This document shows positions 44,980-56,018 of a DNA stretch of 64,000 nt, one piece after another. The stretch is taken from NCBI GenBank assembly GCA_917880885.1, contig OU862917.1:23982104-24046103 (forward strand), read 5' to 3'. Below the pieces are notes generated by a model, which was not told the DNA's origin, searched no databases, and saw nothing but the letters and a program-made list of their open reading frames with translations. Positions within the stretch are counted from its first letter, which is position 1. Each line of letters begins with the position of its first letter. The position numbers were made by a program, and so were the translations under genes. The DNA comes from Limnephilus marmoratus (Eukaryota; Arthropoda; Insecta; Trichoptera; Limnephilidae).

Positions 44980-45134
44980 CAGAATGAAACCAACTCAGAA
45001 GCACCTCAGAAAGGTCATTAAGAGGGATGATAAAAAAAATGGTTTAATAGGTTAAGTTAGGTTAGGGTTACCGGCTAATTTAAAATTAGTTTTTTCATAG
45101 CTTTTAATGACCTTTCTGAGGTGTTTCATTCTGA
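44980..45134. repeat. short palindrome with TTAGG-like centre
   Basis: AACTCAGAAGCACCTCAGAA and AGGTCATTA on the left are mirrored by TAATGACCT and TTCTGAGGTGTTTCATTCTG on the right. The centre reads GTTAAGTTAGGTTAGGGTTA. Confidence 0.65.
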
Positions 45135-46047
45135 GTTGGCATGGAACCCCAACAACAAATGGTACATATTAAGAATTAGAATATTTTAAAAGTTTCAACT
45201 GCATCAGTTATTTACTGTAAGTTATGAAACACGGTTTCTGCACATGGAACCTTGTAATTCCAACATTATTTCAGGTTTTCGGGAAAATAATTTTCATCGT
45301 GGTCTATGTCACCTTTGGGGATACTATGTGGATGATCGTTTTGAGGAGAGGAAGTTCTTTTTGATGTTCCGAAGAGACCCACTCACTCCAAAATGAATCT
45401 GGAAATTGAATGTAAAGTTTGTACAAAAAGTACAGTGAAGAAAATAATAAAACAGCGGGGAATTGAACATGTACAGCATATTTTTATGACCTAATTTTTT
45501 TTAAGTGAATAAATCTGATAAACGTGATCCTTGCGAAGAACATCTCGCAAAAGAACAATTTCTTGACTGAACACATTTATTATTAAAGTATGAAACAATG
45601 GGAAAGGAAAAGGATACTGCTATGAAACATGATATACCCGTCCTTTGTTTTGATTTGCAATTATGTTTTATATCGTGTCCAAGAGCGGAAGATCCTTCTA
45701 TTTTAGAAGAAAATTGGATGTGTACAATTAAACTGCACGCTACTAAGTAACAAAATCCATATATTGTGCGAAATGGAACGAAAATGACAAAATATCAAGA
45801 AATGACAAAGCGAATGCTTTAAAAACATTTTAGATTGATTGGTTCTGAAAATAATTTGACTAAATTAACGACACGACAGTGGTTACAACGCCATTGATGA
45901 AGTCATCTTCCACCATGGTCTCAAGTCTCATGAAAGTACTGAACTATCAGTGAATAGAATACGGTACCACTTCTACATCACACTACCCACATACTCACTT
46001 CACCACAATCTACAAATCTTCCCTGGTGATGGACATCTGGTGACGTA
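45135..46047. other. LINE/SINE tail remnant and AT-rich DNA
   Basis: At about 45275-45385 the sequence GGAAAATAATTTTCATC..GTCTATGTCACC, TTTTGAGGAGAGGAAG and CCGAAGAGACCCA is a decayed copy of the LINE 3' end at 10606. The rest shows nothing recognisable. Confidence 0.5.
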
Positions 46048-46195
46048 ACTTTGTACTTCTTCTTCTTCTTGTGCCCTGTCCGTTCAACGAACGTTGGCTA
46101 TCATGTTGGCTATGCGAACTTTGTTTACTGCGGCCAGGAAGAGCTCTACGGTAGACTGGTCAAACCTCTGTCTTAGGTTTTTCAGCCATGAGGTT
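46048..46195 (-). mobile_element. 3' end of the same LINE family as at 1-1387
   Basis: The - strand reads LMAEKP-type context CTCATGGCTGAAAAACCTAA, then the C-terminal residues (MIANV) and GGACAGGGCACAAGAAGAAG. 5'-truncated to about 150 bases. Confidence 0.8.
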
Positions 46196-47333
46196 CAGAG
46201 AATAGAATATAGCCGAGAGTGCCACAAGGTTACGTAGTAAGTCCCTTCCTTCCTATCTTTGTGCGTTCATTTTTATTTTGCAGTGGTCTTTCGTACATTT
46301 CAAAACGCATAAAAAACATTCAAGGTCCCTCGACATCCGCATCCACATAAATCACACACAATCGCCATTGCCAATGTATGAACTTTTTACACTTACTTGA
46401 AATCTCTTAACCCGTTTAATCACAGGAGACCATATTTGTCCCAGCGCACATAGGTCTCATATAAAACGCCACAACTTCCTTACTATCATAGTTAGAAATA
46501 TGTTCTAATTGGTGTTAGAAAGGAAAAACACCACGCTTTATATTCCAATCTAAAAAATAGCCGTAAAAAAAGTAAAATGTACACTTTTATGTACACAAAG
46601 TTTAGAATCGCAAATAGAAAAAATAATTTGAAACTTCGGGAATTTTTTATACATTATTTTTCATAGAGCGACAAAAAAGTGAGGTTACAATATGTGTTTG
46701 TTGTACATTTGTCTAATAAAATATGTACATGTGCATTTTTTTATATTTTTTATCAGTAACTTTAGTTAGAAAAAACGTAAGGTGAGCCATTTTGAAAACT
46801 TTTTTATGTTTGTATGCAAAAATTTTATAACAAAAAATAAATAAAAAAATCGAATTCCCTAATTTGAAAGCGTATTTCATCACCTTTCTAAAACAGTTTT
46901 TGGTTTTGAATGTGCTCAGAAATATTCCAAATATTTGCATTTTATTTTAAAGCGAAAATTTTTGAAGGGTTAACTGCGTGCAAGGTTCTGTCTGATAAAA
47001 TTGAATTCCCAGATATCATATTTATATCTTTAAATGATTGTAAATTAAAACAGTTAATGATCTACAACTAACCGTATTTACATATTCAAAACAACGTAAA
47101 GTTGATTATGTATCGAAATGTGGTCATTCAAATCTTTAAAGCCAGTAGTATCAGAATAGGGTCAACATCAGAAGGATCTTATGGATCGGGAAGATAGTCA
47201 AAATGAGGTAATAAACTAATATAAGTGGTGTAATAAACGGCAGTGGAGAAGATTTCCTGGAAGTACATACCTAGTACGGTTCTAACCAAAAGCCTCGCAC
47301 TGTACACGCAATAGTATCTATTATTAAGAGCGT
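46196..47333. other. AT-rich, no gene recognised
   Basis: No repeat or coding signal that I can support. Confidence 0.4.
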
Positions 47334-48043
47334 TTAACCAGCCAGCGGACGAAAATCCACATTTCGTCGAAAGTTGTTCTTCCGATCGTGCAGGGCGGTT
47401 ACAATGAGAAAGATTGATTATTTTCCATACCAGCTTTTTTAAATTATAACTCAATATCGAATTTATTTCAATCCAAATTAGCTTTAATTTATACCTTCAT
47501 CCAAAAATGCTGAAAGGTGTGATGATATAACTATTAAAATAGTGTACTTTTTGTAGTTATTTTTTGATTATAAGTATTTATCATTTTTCAATAATGTCTA
47601 AATTTAATAAGAATGTTAAAAAATCTGAAATATATTAGTTTGTAAGTGCGCAAATAAATACACAAATGGACCAATTTTCGTCAAGAAACACATGTACGTA
47701 CATATTTTTTAATGATTTTATTGAAACTAAAATTAAAATTCTAATACATAACTTTGCTAGATAATGTATTGATTTATTTTACTGCATGATTACATTATTT
47801 GAAATGGGTGTGGTATAATACAAAAACTTTTTTGAAAATTTAACAAATCTGCCAACGACCTATGGAATAACCTTATTATACTAAAAATTAAAAAAAATTC
47901 TAAAAATTTATTACATACGAATGCTAGATAAAAGAACAATCTTTCGAAATCCATTTATAATTTTTTGTGGAAAAGAGTCAATACGTCTAAAAACTTTTTT
48001 GAAAATGACGTATTTCCGGCTTTCTCTGGTAATGCCCTCTTAA
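47334..48043 (+). mobile_element. MITE family B, copy 3
   Basis: TTAAGAGCGTTTAACCAGCC at the left and TGGTAATGCCCTCTTAA at the right with TTAA borders. Very close in sequence to the 15027 copy, so the family was active fairly recently. Confidence 0.88.
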
Positions 48044-48169
48044 CGTTGCGGTGTAATCCAATACTCCAACGTCGCGTCGTCGTATCGCATTATTTTATTA
48101 TTTGTGAAAGGAGAACATTATTTATAATGAAACATTCTTAGACTACCTCTAATTACAGACTCGAACTTA

Positions 48170-48865
48170 ATCCTCAATATTATGAATGTGTTTGACATTC
48201 GGCAGATATATGCAAAAACAATCCTCACTCATCTATATACAAATATACACAAATACTATGAAAAAAGATTAAATACTCGCTGTACTCGAAACAATAACAA
48301 AGATTTACTACAAATTCCCATAACTCATACTACTTTTGGTCAACGAAGCTTCAGATACCTTGCAACAAGACTTTACAACATTCTTCCAATTAATATAAAA
48401 AAATGTGATTCACAAAAATATTTTTAAAAAAACATAAAAATTTGGATAAAAAATAACTATAGAGCATTTACCGGTGCACTCATCCAAATTCGAAATTAGT
48501 ATTGAACCAATGCTTTTATTATTGTACCAATGTTATTGTTATTATTAATGCAACCATTCTATTGTATGATTTTATTCTAATATAAGTGTAGGTATGTTCA
48601 CAGTATAATAAATTGACATAACATTACTGCCTCAACACAGGCTATCCTAATGAGGCAGGTTACGAGAAACCTAAATTTATAATTATAAATCTATATTCTT
48701 TAAGTACCTACTGTACGTATGTATTTTGTTTTCTGTTATTAGCTTTTGTACTTATGCAACTTTTAAACTGTACTTTTACTGTACTTATAATGTACTTTTT
48801 GTTTTTGTAGTTATAAAACTTAATTTTTTTTTGTTCAATAAAGATATATTATTATTATTATTAAC
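48170..48865 (+). pseudogene. LINE ORF2 end and 3' UTR
   Basis: Reads ILTHLYTNIHKYYEKRLNTR, NKDLLQIPITHTTFGQRSFR, YLATRLYNILPINIKK, the end of a LINE ORF2 (tyrosine-rich stretch, then RSF.Y.A..LYN.LP). A stop follows the phenylalanine after KKCDSQKY. The 3' UTR ends AATAAAGATATATTATTATT, a poly(A)-like signal and an ATT-repeat tail. Confidence 0.6.
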
Positions 48866-48993
48866 ATAGGCATTCGTATCTAAATTACACAATATTAACC
48901 ATATATAACATACCTAACTCTGGTGAAAACTCTACCAAACTTTTTCTTATATTAGTTGATGTTGGATTGTTCTTCTTAACGTGTCCAGTGAGC

Positions 48994-49247
48994 TTTTTTT
49001 TTTTACATGAGCTCCACACAGGAGGCCCTGAGGAACATAATTACCCTCAGGGCCTATGTCATCTTTATGCTCACATATGATGCTGTGTGGAGGGTTTTTT
49101 TAAGGAAAGGAAGGAGAGGAGAGTTCTGGGAAGGAAAAGGGTTTAAGGGGTGGGTAGGAATCTTGGGTTCAGTATGTCCTGGTCATCCGCCTCCAAGACC
49201 TAGACAAACCTCACCCCATGAACCCGGGCACCCCTGCTAAATCACCA
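48994..49247 (-). mobile_element. SINE-like element, head-truncated
   Basis: Tail hairpin and body present; the head beyond TGCTAAATCACCA is missing, as expected for incomplete reverse transcription. A short insertion (TGCTCACATA) sits inside the hairpin region. Confidence 0.85.
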
Positions 49248-49827
49248 TGAAGCTGATGCTTCCGATTGCTTTTTTGTTTTAAAAATATACTTATCTAACA
49301 CAATTTACTTTTTTGGTATTACTTTTTGTGTATTTTGTGCTTAAAGTTTTACCAATAATTTCGGTCGCTTGTCATCATTCCAGGGGTGCTAGCATTGGTT
49401 GATCGATAAGGATTGATAGGATAACTTTCGGTAACTTCTCATCATTCTCTAGGATAGCTGCAGATCGCTAAAGTACAAATAACACTCAGTCATTGTGAAC
49501 ATTGTGACTTATTTGTTAGGGATCTGCAAGCAAGCCAGGGACCGATGAGAAGTTACAGAAAGTTAATCAATCAATCCTTATTGCTTGACCATGCTAGTAC
49601 CCCAGAGCATTACTGCTGATCGTAAACAACAATTCACATCGACTAAATACAGTATGGATTTTAGCCCATTTACTCTGCCTTTCATACATCGCCTGACATC
49701 GTAGAACTAGCTGCGGTGTATGGATGTTTTGGTTTGGAGTAAAAGACTCCAGATACTAATATCTGCAGCCTGTATGTCGGACGAATATCTACAGCTCATA
49801 ATATATGTTGGACTAATATCTACGAAC

Positions 49828-50371
49828 ATGCAAATCGATACTACTTTGGGCTACAGAAGCATATGAAATCTCGCCACCTTACCAGAAGAACTAAAGTCCT
49901 GCTTTACAAGACCCTTATACGACCTGTTCTTATGTATGGTTCGGAATGCTGGACAATCAGTAAGGGTGATGAAGGAGCCCTAGAAAGTTTTGAAAGGAAG
50001 GTGCTGCGAAGGATTTACGGCCCAGTCTGTGATAATGGAGAATGGCGTATCAGATACAACCAGGAGCTATACGATCTTTACGAGGACCCTAATATCTCCA
50101 AGGAAATCAAAACTGGAAGACTCAGGTGGGCTGGACATATCCAGAGAATGAGCGAAGGAGATATTCCAAAGCGAATTATGGATGGTGCACCTGGGGGTCG
50201 GAGAAGAGTTGGAAGACCAAAGCTTCGATGGCTGGATGGAGTGGTGAAGGATGCAAGCACCATCGGCATCCGAAACTGGCGCAATGCAGCACAACACCGA
50301 CAGTCATGGAGGCAGGCTCTGCTGGAGGCCAAGACCCGACCTGGGTTGTAGAGCCACAGATGATGATGATG
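49828..50371 (+). mobile_element. 5'-truncated LINE with 13-bp target duplication
   Basis: An open frame reads ANRYYFGLQKHMKSRHLTRR, TKVLLYKTLIRPVLMYGSEC, RKVLRRIYGPV, GRLRWAGHIQRMSEGDIPKR and GRRRVGRPKLRWLDGVVKDA, the C-terminus of an RTE-like LINE ORF2. It ends in a GAT-repeat tail. AATATCTACGAAC flanks it on both sides (49815-49827 and 50372-50384). Confidence 0.88.
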
Positions 50372-50384
50372 AATATCTACGAAC

Positions 50385-51070
50385 TTCAGAAAGTTAGACT
50401 AATATCTACAGAGGGCATCTGAGCAAGAGGTTGTACGGAAAAGCATAAATTACTTCAATTACGTAATTACTAATTACGTAAAGGCTTAAAAGTTTAAAGT
50501 ACGTACATTAAGTTTTTGCATAATCTTACGTATTTTGCTGTTTACGAGGACGATAATTTATTGAACAAACATGGAGGTCATAATACAAAGATATTTATTT
50601 ATTTCGAAATACACGGCACCACAACCTAACCTAACCTAACTGACATAGAAATGGTCATGGTAACAGACTAAATAATCTAGAAGCACTCGAAATAAAAAAG
50701 CTGTCATAGATATTATTCTGCAGTTTGAGCTGTAGATATTCGTACGCACTTTGGTTCTCATAGATATTAGTCCGATTTGTTCAGTTTTTGGAATTCCTGT
50801 AGATATTAGTAGACGCCTCCGGAGTAAAATTAACAGAGTCCTCCTTTTTTACCAACAGGGTGACGAGTTATTCTTTTTACCTTCAACGCGTGGTGTAAAT
50901 CGTAAACGCGATGTAATTGCACTCTGGTTAAATGATTACTGATTACCAATTACAAACACACGTACATCTAATATTACATACAGTTGAGATGTAATAAAAC
51001 AAATTCAAAATAATTCATTTGATGTGGTCTGGAAAAAAGTTCCATATGTATTTTTGTTTTGTTTCATAAG
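50385..51070. other. end of the large opsin intron with a repeated motif
   Basis: TAGATATTAGT(C/A)-type motifs occur here (near 50707, 50760, 50810) and, in inverse form, left of the LINE (near 49758, 49788, 49815), suggesting that the LINE entered a pre-existing repeat. CCTAACCTAACCTAACT lies near 50625. The intron ends TTTCATAAG|C. Confidence 0.45.
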
Positions 51071-51203
51071 CTGTTCAATTAATTGGGAAGAGCAGACATT
51101 CAACACACTGACGTACATCCTGTTCCTCTTTGGTTTTGGATTGGTCCTACCAGTTGTGATCATCACTTTCAGCTACATGAGTATCATCAGGACTATGAAG
51201 AAG
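51071..51203 (+). CDS. ciliary-type opsin, exon for ECL2 and TM5
   Basis: Encodes (S)CSINWEEQTFNTLTYILF, then TM5 (LFGFGLVLPVVIITFSYMSI) and IRTMKK. The first Cys aligns with Cys187 of bovine rhodopsin, which is disulfide-bonded to TM3, six residues after the Glu181 equivalent on the previous exon. SCSI.W.. is typical of ciliary opsins. Acceptor ATAAG|C completes a serine codon; donor AAG|gtaatt is phase 0 and lies in the third cytoplasmic loop close to the known third intron of vertebrate rhodopsins (codon 232). Confidence 0.92.
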
Positions 51204-51242
51204 GTAATTTACAAAATGATATCAAATAATATAATCTTTTTA

Positions 51243-52198
51243 ATGAAATATGTTATGCTTTGATCTCGACGTAACACAAAAAAACTCCTTGGAAAATTAA
51301 ATATCTTACACATTGATCTCGACTTAACACAGAAAACACACCGTCGAAACTCAAATATTTTAAGCATTGATATCGACGTAACACAGAAAATAAACCGTCG
51401 AAACTCAAATTTTTACGCATTAATATAGACGTAACAAAGAAAACACACCTTCGAAACTCAAATATTTTACGCTTTGATCTCGACATAAGACAAAAACACA
51501 CCTTCCAAACTCAAATATTTTACGAATTGATCTCGACGTAACAAAGAAAACACACCTTCGAAACTCAAATATTTTACGCTTTGATCACGACATAAGACAA
51601 AAACACACCTTCCAAACTCAAATATTTTACGCATTGATATCGACGTAACAAAGAAAACACACCTTCGAAACTCAAATATTTTACGCTTTGATCACGACAT
51701 AAGACAAAAACACACCTTCCAAACTCAAATATTTTACGCATTGATATCGACGTAACAAAGAAAACACACCTTCGAAACTCAAATATTTTACGCTTTGATC
51801 ACGACATAAGACAAAAACACACCTTCCAAACTCAAATATTTTACGCATTGATATCGACGTAACAAAGAAAACACACCTTCGAAACTCAAATATTTTACGC
51901 TTTGATCACGACATAAGACAAAAACACACCTTCCAAACTCAAATATTTTACGCATTGATATCGACGTAACAAAGAAAACACACCTTCGAAACTCAAATAT
52001 TTTACGCTTTGATCTCGACATAAGACAAAAACACACCTTCCAAACTCAAATATTTTACGAATTGATCTCGACGTAACACCAAAACGCACCTTCGAAACTC
52101 AAATATTGATCGCGACGTAACCCGAAAGCACACCCTGGAAACTTAAATATTTGAACGCATTGATCTCGACGTAACACAAAAACACACCTTCGAAACTT
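51243..52198 (+). repeat. 53-bp minisatellite with 107-bp higher-order unit, opsin intron
   Basis: About 17 monomers such as TTGATCTCGACGTAACA(C/A)AG, AAAACACACCTTCGAAACTC and AAATATTTTACG. In the middle two monomer types alternate (AAGACAAAAACACACCTTCC versus AACAAAGAAAACACACCTTC), giving a 107-base period at 51577, 51684, 51791, 51899 and 52005. Short frames on the - strand are incidental. Confidence 0.95.
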
Positions 52199-52360
52199 TT
52201 CACTTTTAACAATTTATTATTCACTAAAACATTTAAAAAATTAAAGAATAATAAAAATTATAATTAGTAATGAAATAATATCAAGAAATCCATCATTTTC
52301 ACGATTCTCACTTTTTTTTTAAGAATTTTGATATTTTTTATTTTCATTTCTTTCCGAGAT

Positions 52361-52705
52361 ATTTTTTTTTTACATCAGCTCCACACAGGTGGCCCCGAAG
52401 CAAAAAAAATACCTCAGGGCCTACGCCGTCTTTGGAGATGCTGTGTGGAGGGTCTTTTTAAGGAAATGAAGGAGAGGAAAGAAAAAGGGTAAAAGGGTTG
52501 GATAGGAATCCGGCGTCAATGTGTCCAGGAATGACAAACTTATGAATTCACCCCTTTCACTGCGGTGCAAGGCGATAGGTTGAGAGAGTCCGACGATGTC
52601 TAGTTTTAATCTCCCTCATCCAGTCTCTCATGTGGGCAAACGCATTTTCCGCCAAGAGCTAGTCAAACCTCACCCCATGAACCCATGCACCACTGCTAAG
52701 TTACT
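52361..52705 (-). mobile_element. SINE-like element, variant subfamily, in the opsin intron
   Basis: Poly-T start and hairpin arms (CTCCACACAGGTGGCCCCGA ... GGGCCTACGC, CTGTGTGGAG) are present. The middle carries the segment CACTGCGGTGCAAGGCGAT shared with the 24752 copy. It sits about 50 bases upstream of the TM6 exon. Confidence 0.75.
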
Positions 52706-52753
52706 TGCAAATCGTGTTCTGTTGTAAAATAAATAATGCTTATTTGATTTCAG

Positions 52754-52894
52754 AACGCCATCAGAATGGGTAGAGTGACCAAGGCCGAGTCCAGGGTGAC
52801 CATGATGGTGCTGATCATGATCATAACTTTCATGGTAGCGTGGACACCCTACGCCATTCTCGCTCTAATAGAACAATTCGCCCCACACGATATG
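52754..52894 (+). CDS. ciliary-type opsin, exon for loop 3 and TM6
   Basis: 47 codons: NAIRMGRVTKAESRVTMMVL, then TM6 IMIITFMVAWTPYAILALIE and QFAPHDM. AWTPY corresponds to the CWxPY toggle-switch motif of class A receptors (Ala replaces Cys). KAESRVT at the base of TM6 contains the Glu that pairs with the ERY arginine. Splice sites are TTTCAG|AAC and ATG|gtaaga, both phase 0. The donor in extracellular loop 3 is an intron position not shared with vertebrate rhodopsin. Confidence 0.93.
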
Positions 52895-53024
52895 GTAAGA
52901 GTATTTAAACTTATTTTAATCCCATAATTCTACATAATCGTTCCACAATTAATGACAATTTATTAATTAAAATAATACCACCTTTTAGAGACCTTCAAAA
53001 AAGAGAAAAGTGAGAGAACTTTCA

Positions 53025-53712
53025 TTAAGAGGGTAAAACCAGAAATCTGTCATTTTTAAATCAGATTTTAGATGGATTTGCCTTTTTTCCACAAAAAAAC
53101 ATAAATGGATTTCGAAAGATTGCTATTTTATCTAGCATTCGCATGTTTTAAATTTTGAGAAAAAATGTTTATTTTTAGTATATGTAATAAGGTTATACCA
53201 TAGGTCTTTGGCAGATTTGTTAAATTTTCAAAAAAGATTTTATATTAAACCACACCCATTTCAAATAAATCAATACATTATCTGGGTATCTCATGTTTTA
53301 GAAATTTAATTTTAGTTTAAATAAAATCATTAAAAAATATAAACAAACATGTGTCTGTTGACGAAAATTGGTCCGTTTGTGTATTTATTTGCGCACTTAC
53401 AAACTAATATAGTTCAGGTTTTTTTAACATTCTTATTTAACTTAGACATTATTGAAAAATGATAAATACTTAGATTAAAAAAATAATTACAAAAAGTACA
53501 TTATTTTAATAGTTTTATCATCACGCCTTTCAGCATTTTTGGATGAAGGTATAAATTAAAGCAAATTTGGAATGAAATGAAATCGATATTGAGTTATAAT
53601 TTTAAAAACCTGGTACGGAGAATAATTAATCTTACTCTTGTAACCGCGCTGCCCGATCGTAAGAACAACTTTCGACGAAATGTGGATTTTCGGGCGCTGG
53701 CTAAACGAAACG
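53025..53712 (-). mobile_element. MITE family B, copy 4, in the opsin intron
   Basis: TTAAGAGGGTAAAACCAGAA at the left end. The right end is decayed (CGGGCGCTGGCTAAACGAAA) without TTAA. More diverged than the copies at 15027 and 47334. Confidence 0.8.
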
Positions 53713-54503
53713 CAAATTATATAAAATTCTCTCGATAGAAAAAAATCGCTAAGTATGCTCCAAAAATTATTATTAACACGTTTGTTTCAGTTATTTTACA
53801 AGTTATATCCATGAAAAAATTTACAGTGATTCTTTAAATGCTGTTTAAGATAATGCCCGCGAGATTTTTGCTCTATTTTAAACGAGTCGTGTTTTATTAA
53901 AGATTTTCGCAATTTTCATATCGATTTTGTCGCTGTAAATGTTAGCGCTCTCCTCTAACATTCGTAATTTCGTATCTCTCCATCTTCTTCTTTTCGGGCC
54001 CGGTTGCAGAAAAGAAAGTTTTTTGTTCTTTGAAAAATTAAAAACTCATGTTTTTGAAAAATTTAAAACTCATATTTCATAATGTTATGAATTCTTATTA
54101 TGAAATAAGATTAAATAGAGCTTTCAGAATACATAATATTCTTTTCTAAATATCTTTAATAATAGTATTTAATTTATGTTTATAATAGTATTTTACTTAA
54201 TTTAATTTTGAGAGAGTTTTTCGGAAAAAACTCTCTTAAAATACACGTCGTAAAGGACACACTTATTTTCAAAGAAATATTTCGTCGAAAAAAAACGAAA
54301 ACATTACATTTTTACCTCATTTTTGGATTTATTGTCCTTTACAGCATTTCAAATATCCGCTATTGTTGTGATTAGTACCTATCCAATAGATCTGCAACCT
54401 TTTGTGTGTCATCTGAAAGTATCATACAGACCTTCAAACACGAACACTTTCCTGTATTTAATGTGATAACTTGTATAAATAATATTTCTATATGTTTCCA
54501 CAG

Positions 54504-54593
54504 GTGTCGCCTGGCTTGGGAGTCGTCCCAGCGCTGGTTGCCAAGAGCTCCATCTGTTATGACCCCATCATATACGTTGGAATGAACACTCAG
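54504..54593 (+). CDS. ciliary-type opsin, exon for TM7 with retinal lysine
   Basis: 30 codons: VSPGLGVVPALVAKSSICYD, PIIYVGMNTQ. The lysine at 54543-54545 in AKSS is the Schiff-base residue (Lys296 in bovine rhodopsin), which proves an opsin rather than another GPCR. NPxxY appears as DPIIY. Acceptor TTTCCACAG|GTG; donor CAG|gtaaaa falls exactly after the NxQ tripeptide, where the fourth intron of vertebrate rhodopsin lies (after Gln312). Confidence 0.95.
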
Positions 54594-54974
54594 GTAAAAA
54601 TTATTTTCCCAAAAGTTTTCCAGGTTGAAATCAAAGTAAATTATTATAATGAGTCTTAACTTCCCACGGATGACTTCTTAACTTTAAAACTATGCATGGC
54701 GCTATATTCTAATAAAAATGTTAATTATTCAATGGAGGACATGTCCTTTCAAACTTATAGAATATTGCATTAACCTAGTTGAAATCAAAATGAATTTCCT
54801 TTGCGAGAAATGCATACGATTTCTCATTCCCATTGAATGTCAAATATTAACTGATAGTTGAGTTGATCTTACATTGGGAATAAGCAAATACGTATAACGT
54901 ATTCGATACCAGGAAACCATATGGAAACTGACTTGTAATTTATTTATCATTCACTGAGTAATTTCATGTTTTAG

Positions 54975-56018
54975 TTCCGATCCTCTGTAAAACAAATATT
55001 TGGTTTTGGAGAGAAGGAAGACTCTATGCACGAGCGAGGAATGGAAAACACTCTGATGTCTCCGACCAAACCAGTCTCCCATTACAACGATAATAATATT
55101 AAACTGCAATATTTAAATCCTAACAATAACACAGTGGTTGCAGTAACAATATACCAAGATGATGAATATGACGGCAGAAGCAGCGATGATAGTCAATTGG
55201 ATAAAAAAAAGAAAAACAAATTGGACAAGACCAAAAAAAAAATAACTCTTACCGGTAAAACCATTCTAGATGAATCGACAGAATTGTCAGCAGAATCCTA
55301 TGCAAGAGAAGGAAATGCAATACCGCACGTCTGTTCTAACAAACATTCAAAAAACATTCTTACCCCTCAACAAGCACCCAATGCCAAAACTGTGAAAAAA
55401 CTAACGTATCAAATGCACGATGAAAATTCTGCTGACAATAATTCTTCTCCCCCAGATTCAGATACAAATATCATCGCTACAACTAAGCCAAGCAACAAAA
55501 CGGCTAGAACAAGAAAACAACTTCATGATTTCACAGGCAAAATATCTGATAACAGTTCGTCAGGACAAATAGATGATTTTAATAGTGACGATATGCTGAT
55601 TGGGACGGAAAACAATGAATCCTGTGGTGCAACCAACAAAGCCATGAGTTTTTGGGATGAATCGTCTACAAATGATCCCAAACAAATCCACGGGAGTTTT
55701 AAAACGGAGACCTACTTCAAACAGCATGAAAGCCCCACTCCACTGAGACGAAAATCCTTAGCCAGTACTCAATTGAAATACAAGCCGGATTCTGATATGA
55801 AAAGGATCAAATCAGGGTCCGTAAGACGTAAATCATCTTCCAGTGGCATTCTGGCAGGCCATACGAGGAAGCTATCGGCGGCTCTACATGACACCAGAGG
55901 GAACATTGTTACAAGACTGATGGTGGATGAGAGAGAGAGGTCAAAACTGATGTGCTTTGAAGAGCAGAAAGCCAATTATCAGGAAAACAAGGGTTTGCAA
56001 GGGGAACAAATGATGTAA
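54975..56018 (+). CDS. ciliary-type opsin, last exon: helix 8 and long C-terminal tail
   Basis: Starts FRSSVKQIFGFGEKEDSMHE, so helix 8 follows NTQ as in other opsins, and runs 347 codons to TGA-type stop context at 56016-56018 (TAA). The tail is hydrophilic, rich in Asn, Asp, Ser, Lys and Thr, with a KKKKNKLDKTKKK patch, two RRKS motifs (RRKSLAST and RRKSSSSG, consensus sites for basophilic kinases such as PKA) and many Ser/Thr for arrestin-type control. Vertebrate rhodopsin has only about 35-40 residues here. No known domain seen in the tail. The frame is open from the acceptor TTTTAG, so the ATG at 55026 is internal. Confidence 0.93.
   Translation, partial: FRSSVKQIFGFGEKEDSMHERGMENTLMSPTKPVSHYNDNNIKLQYLNPNNNTVVAVTIYQDDEYDGRSSDDSQLDKKKKNKLDKTKKKITLTGKTILDESTELSAESYAREGNAIPHVCSNKHSKNILTPQQAPNAKTVKKLTYQMHDENSADNNSSPPDSDTNIIATTKPSNKTARTRKQLHDFTGKISDNSSSGQIDDFNSDDMLIGTENNESCGATNKAMSFWDESSTNDPKQIHGSFKTETYFKQHESPTPLRRKSLASTQLKYKPDSDMKRIKSGSVRRKSSSSGILAGHTRKLSAALHDTRGNIVTRLMVDERERSKLMCFEEQKANYQENKGLQGEQMM

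Noticed and set aside
51243..52198. CRISPR-like regular spacing
   Set aside because: Units are contiguous with no unique spacers; this is a eukaryotic minisatellite in an intron.
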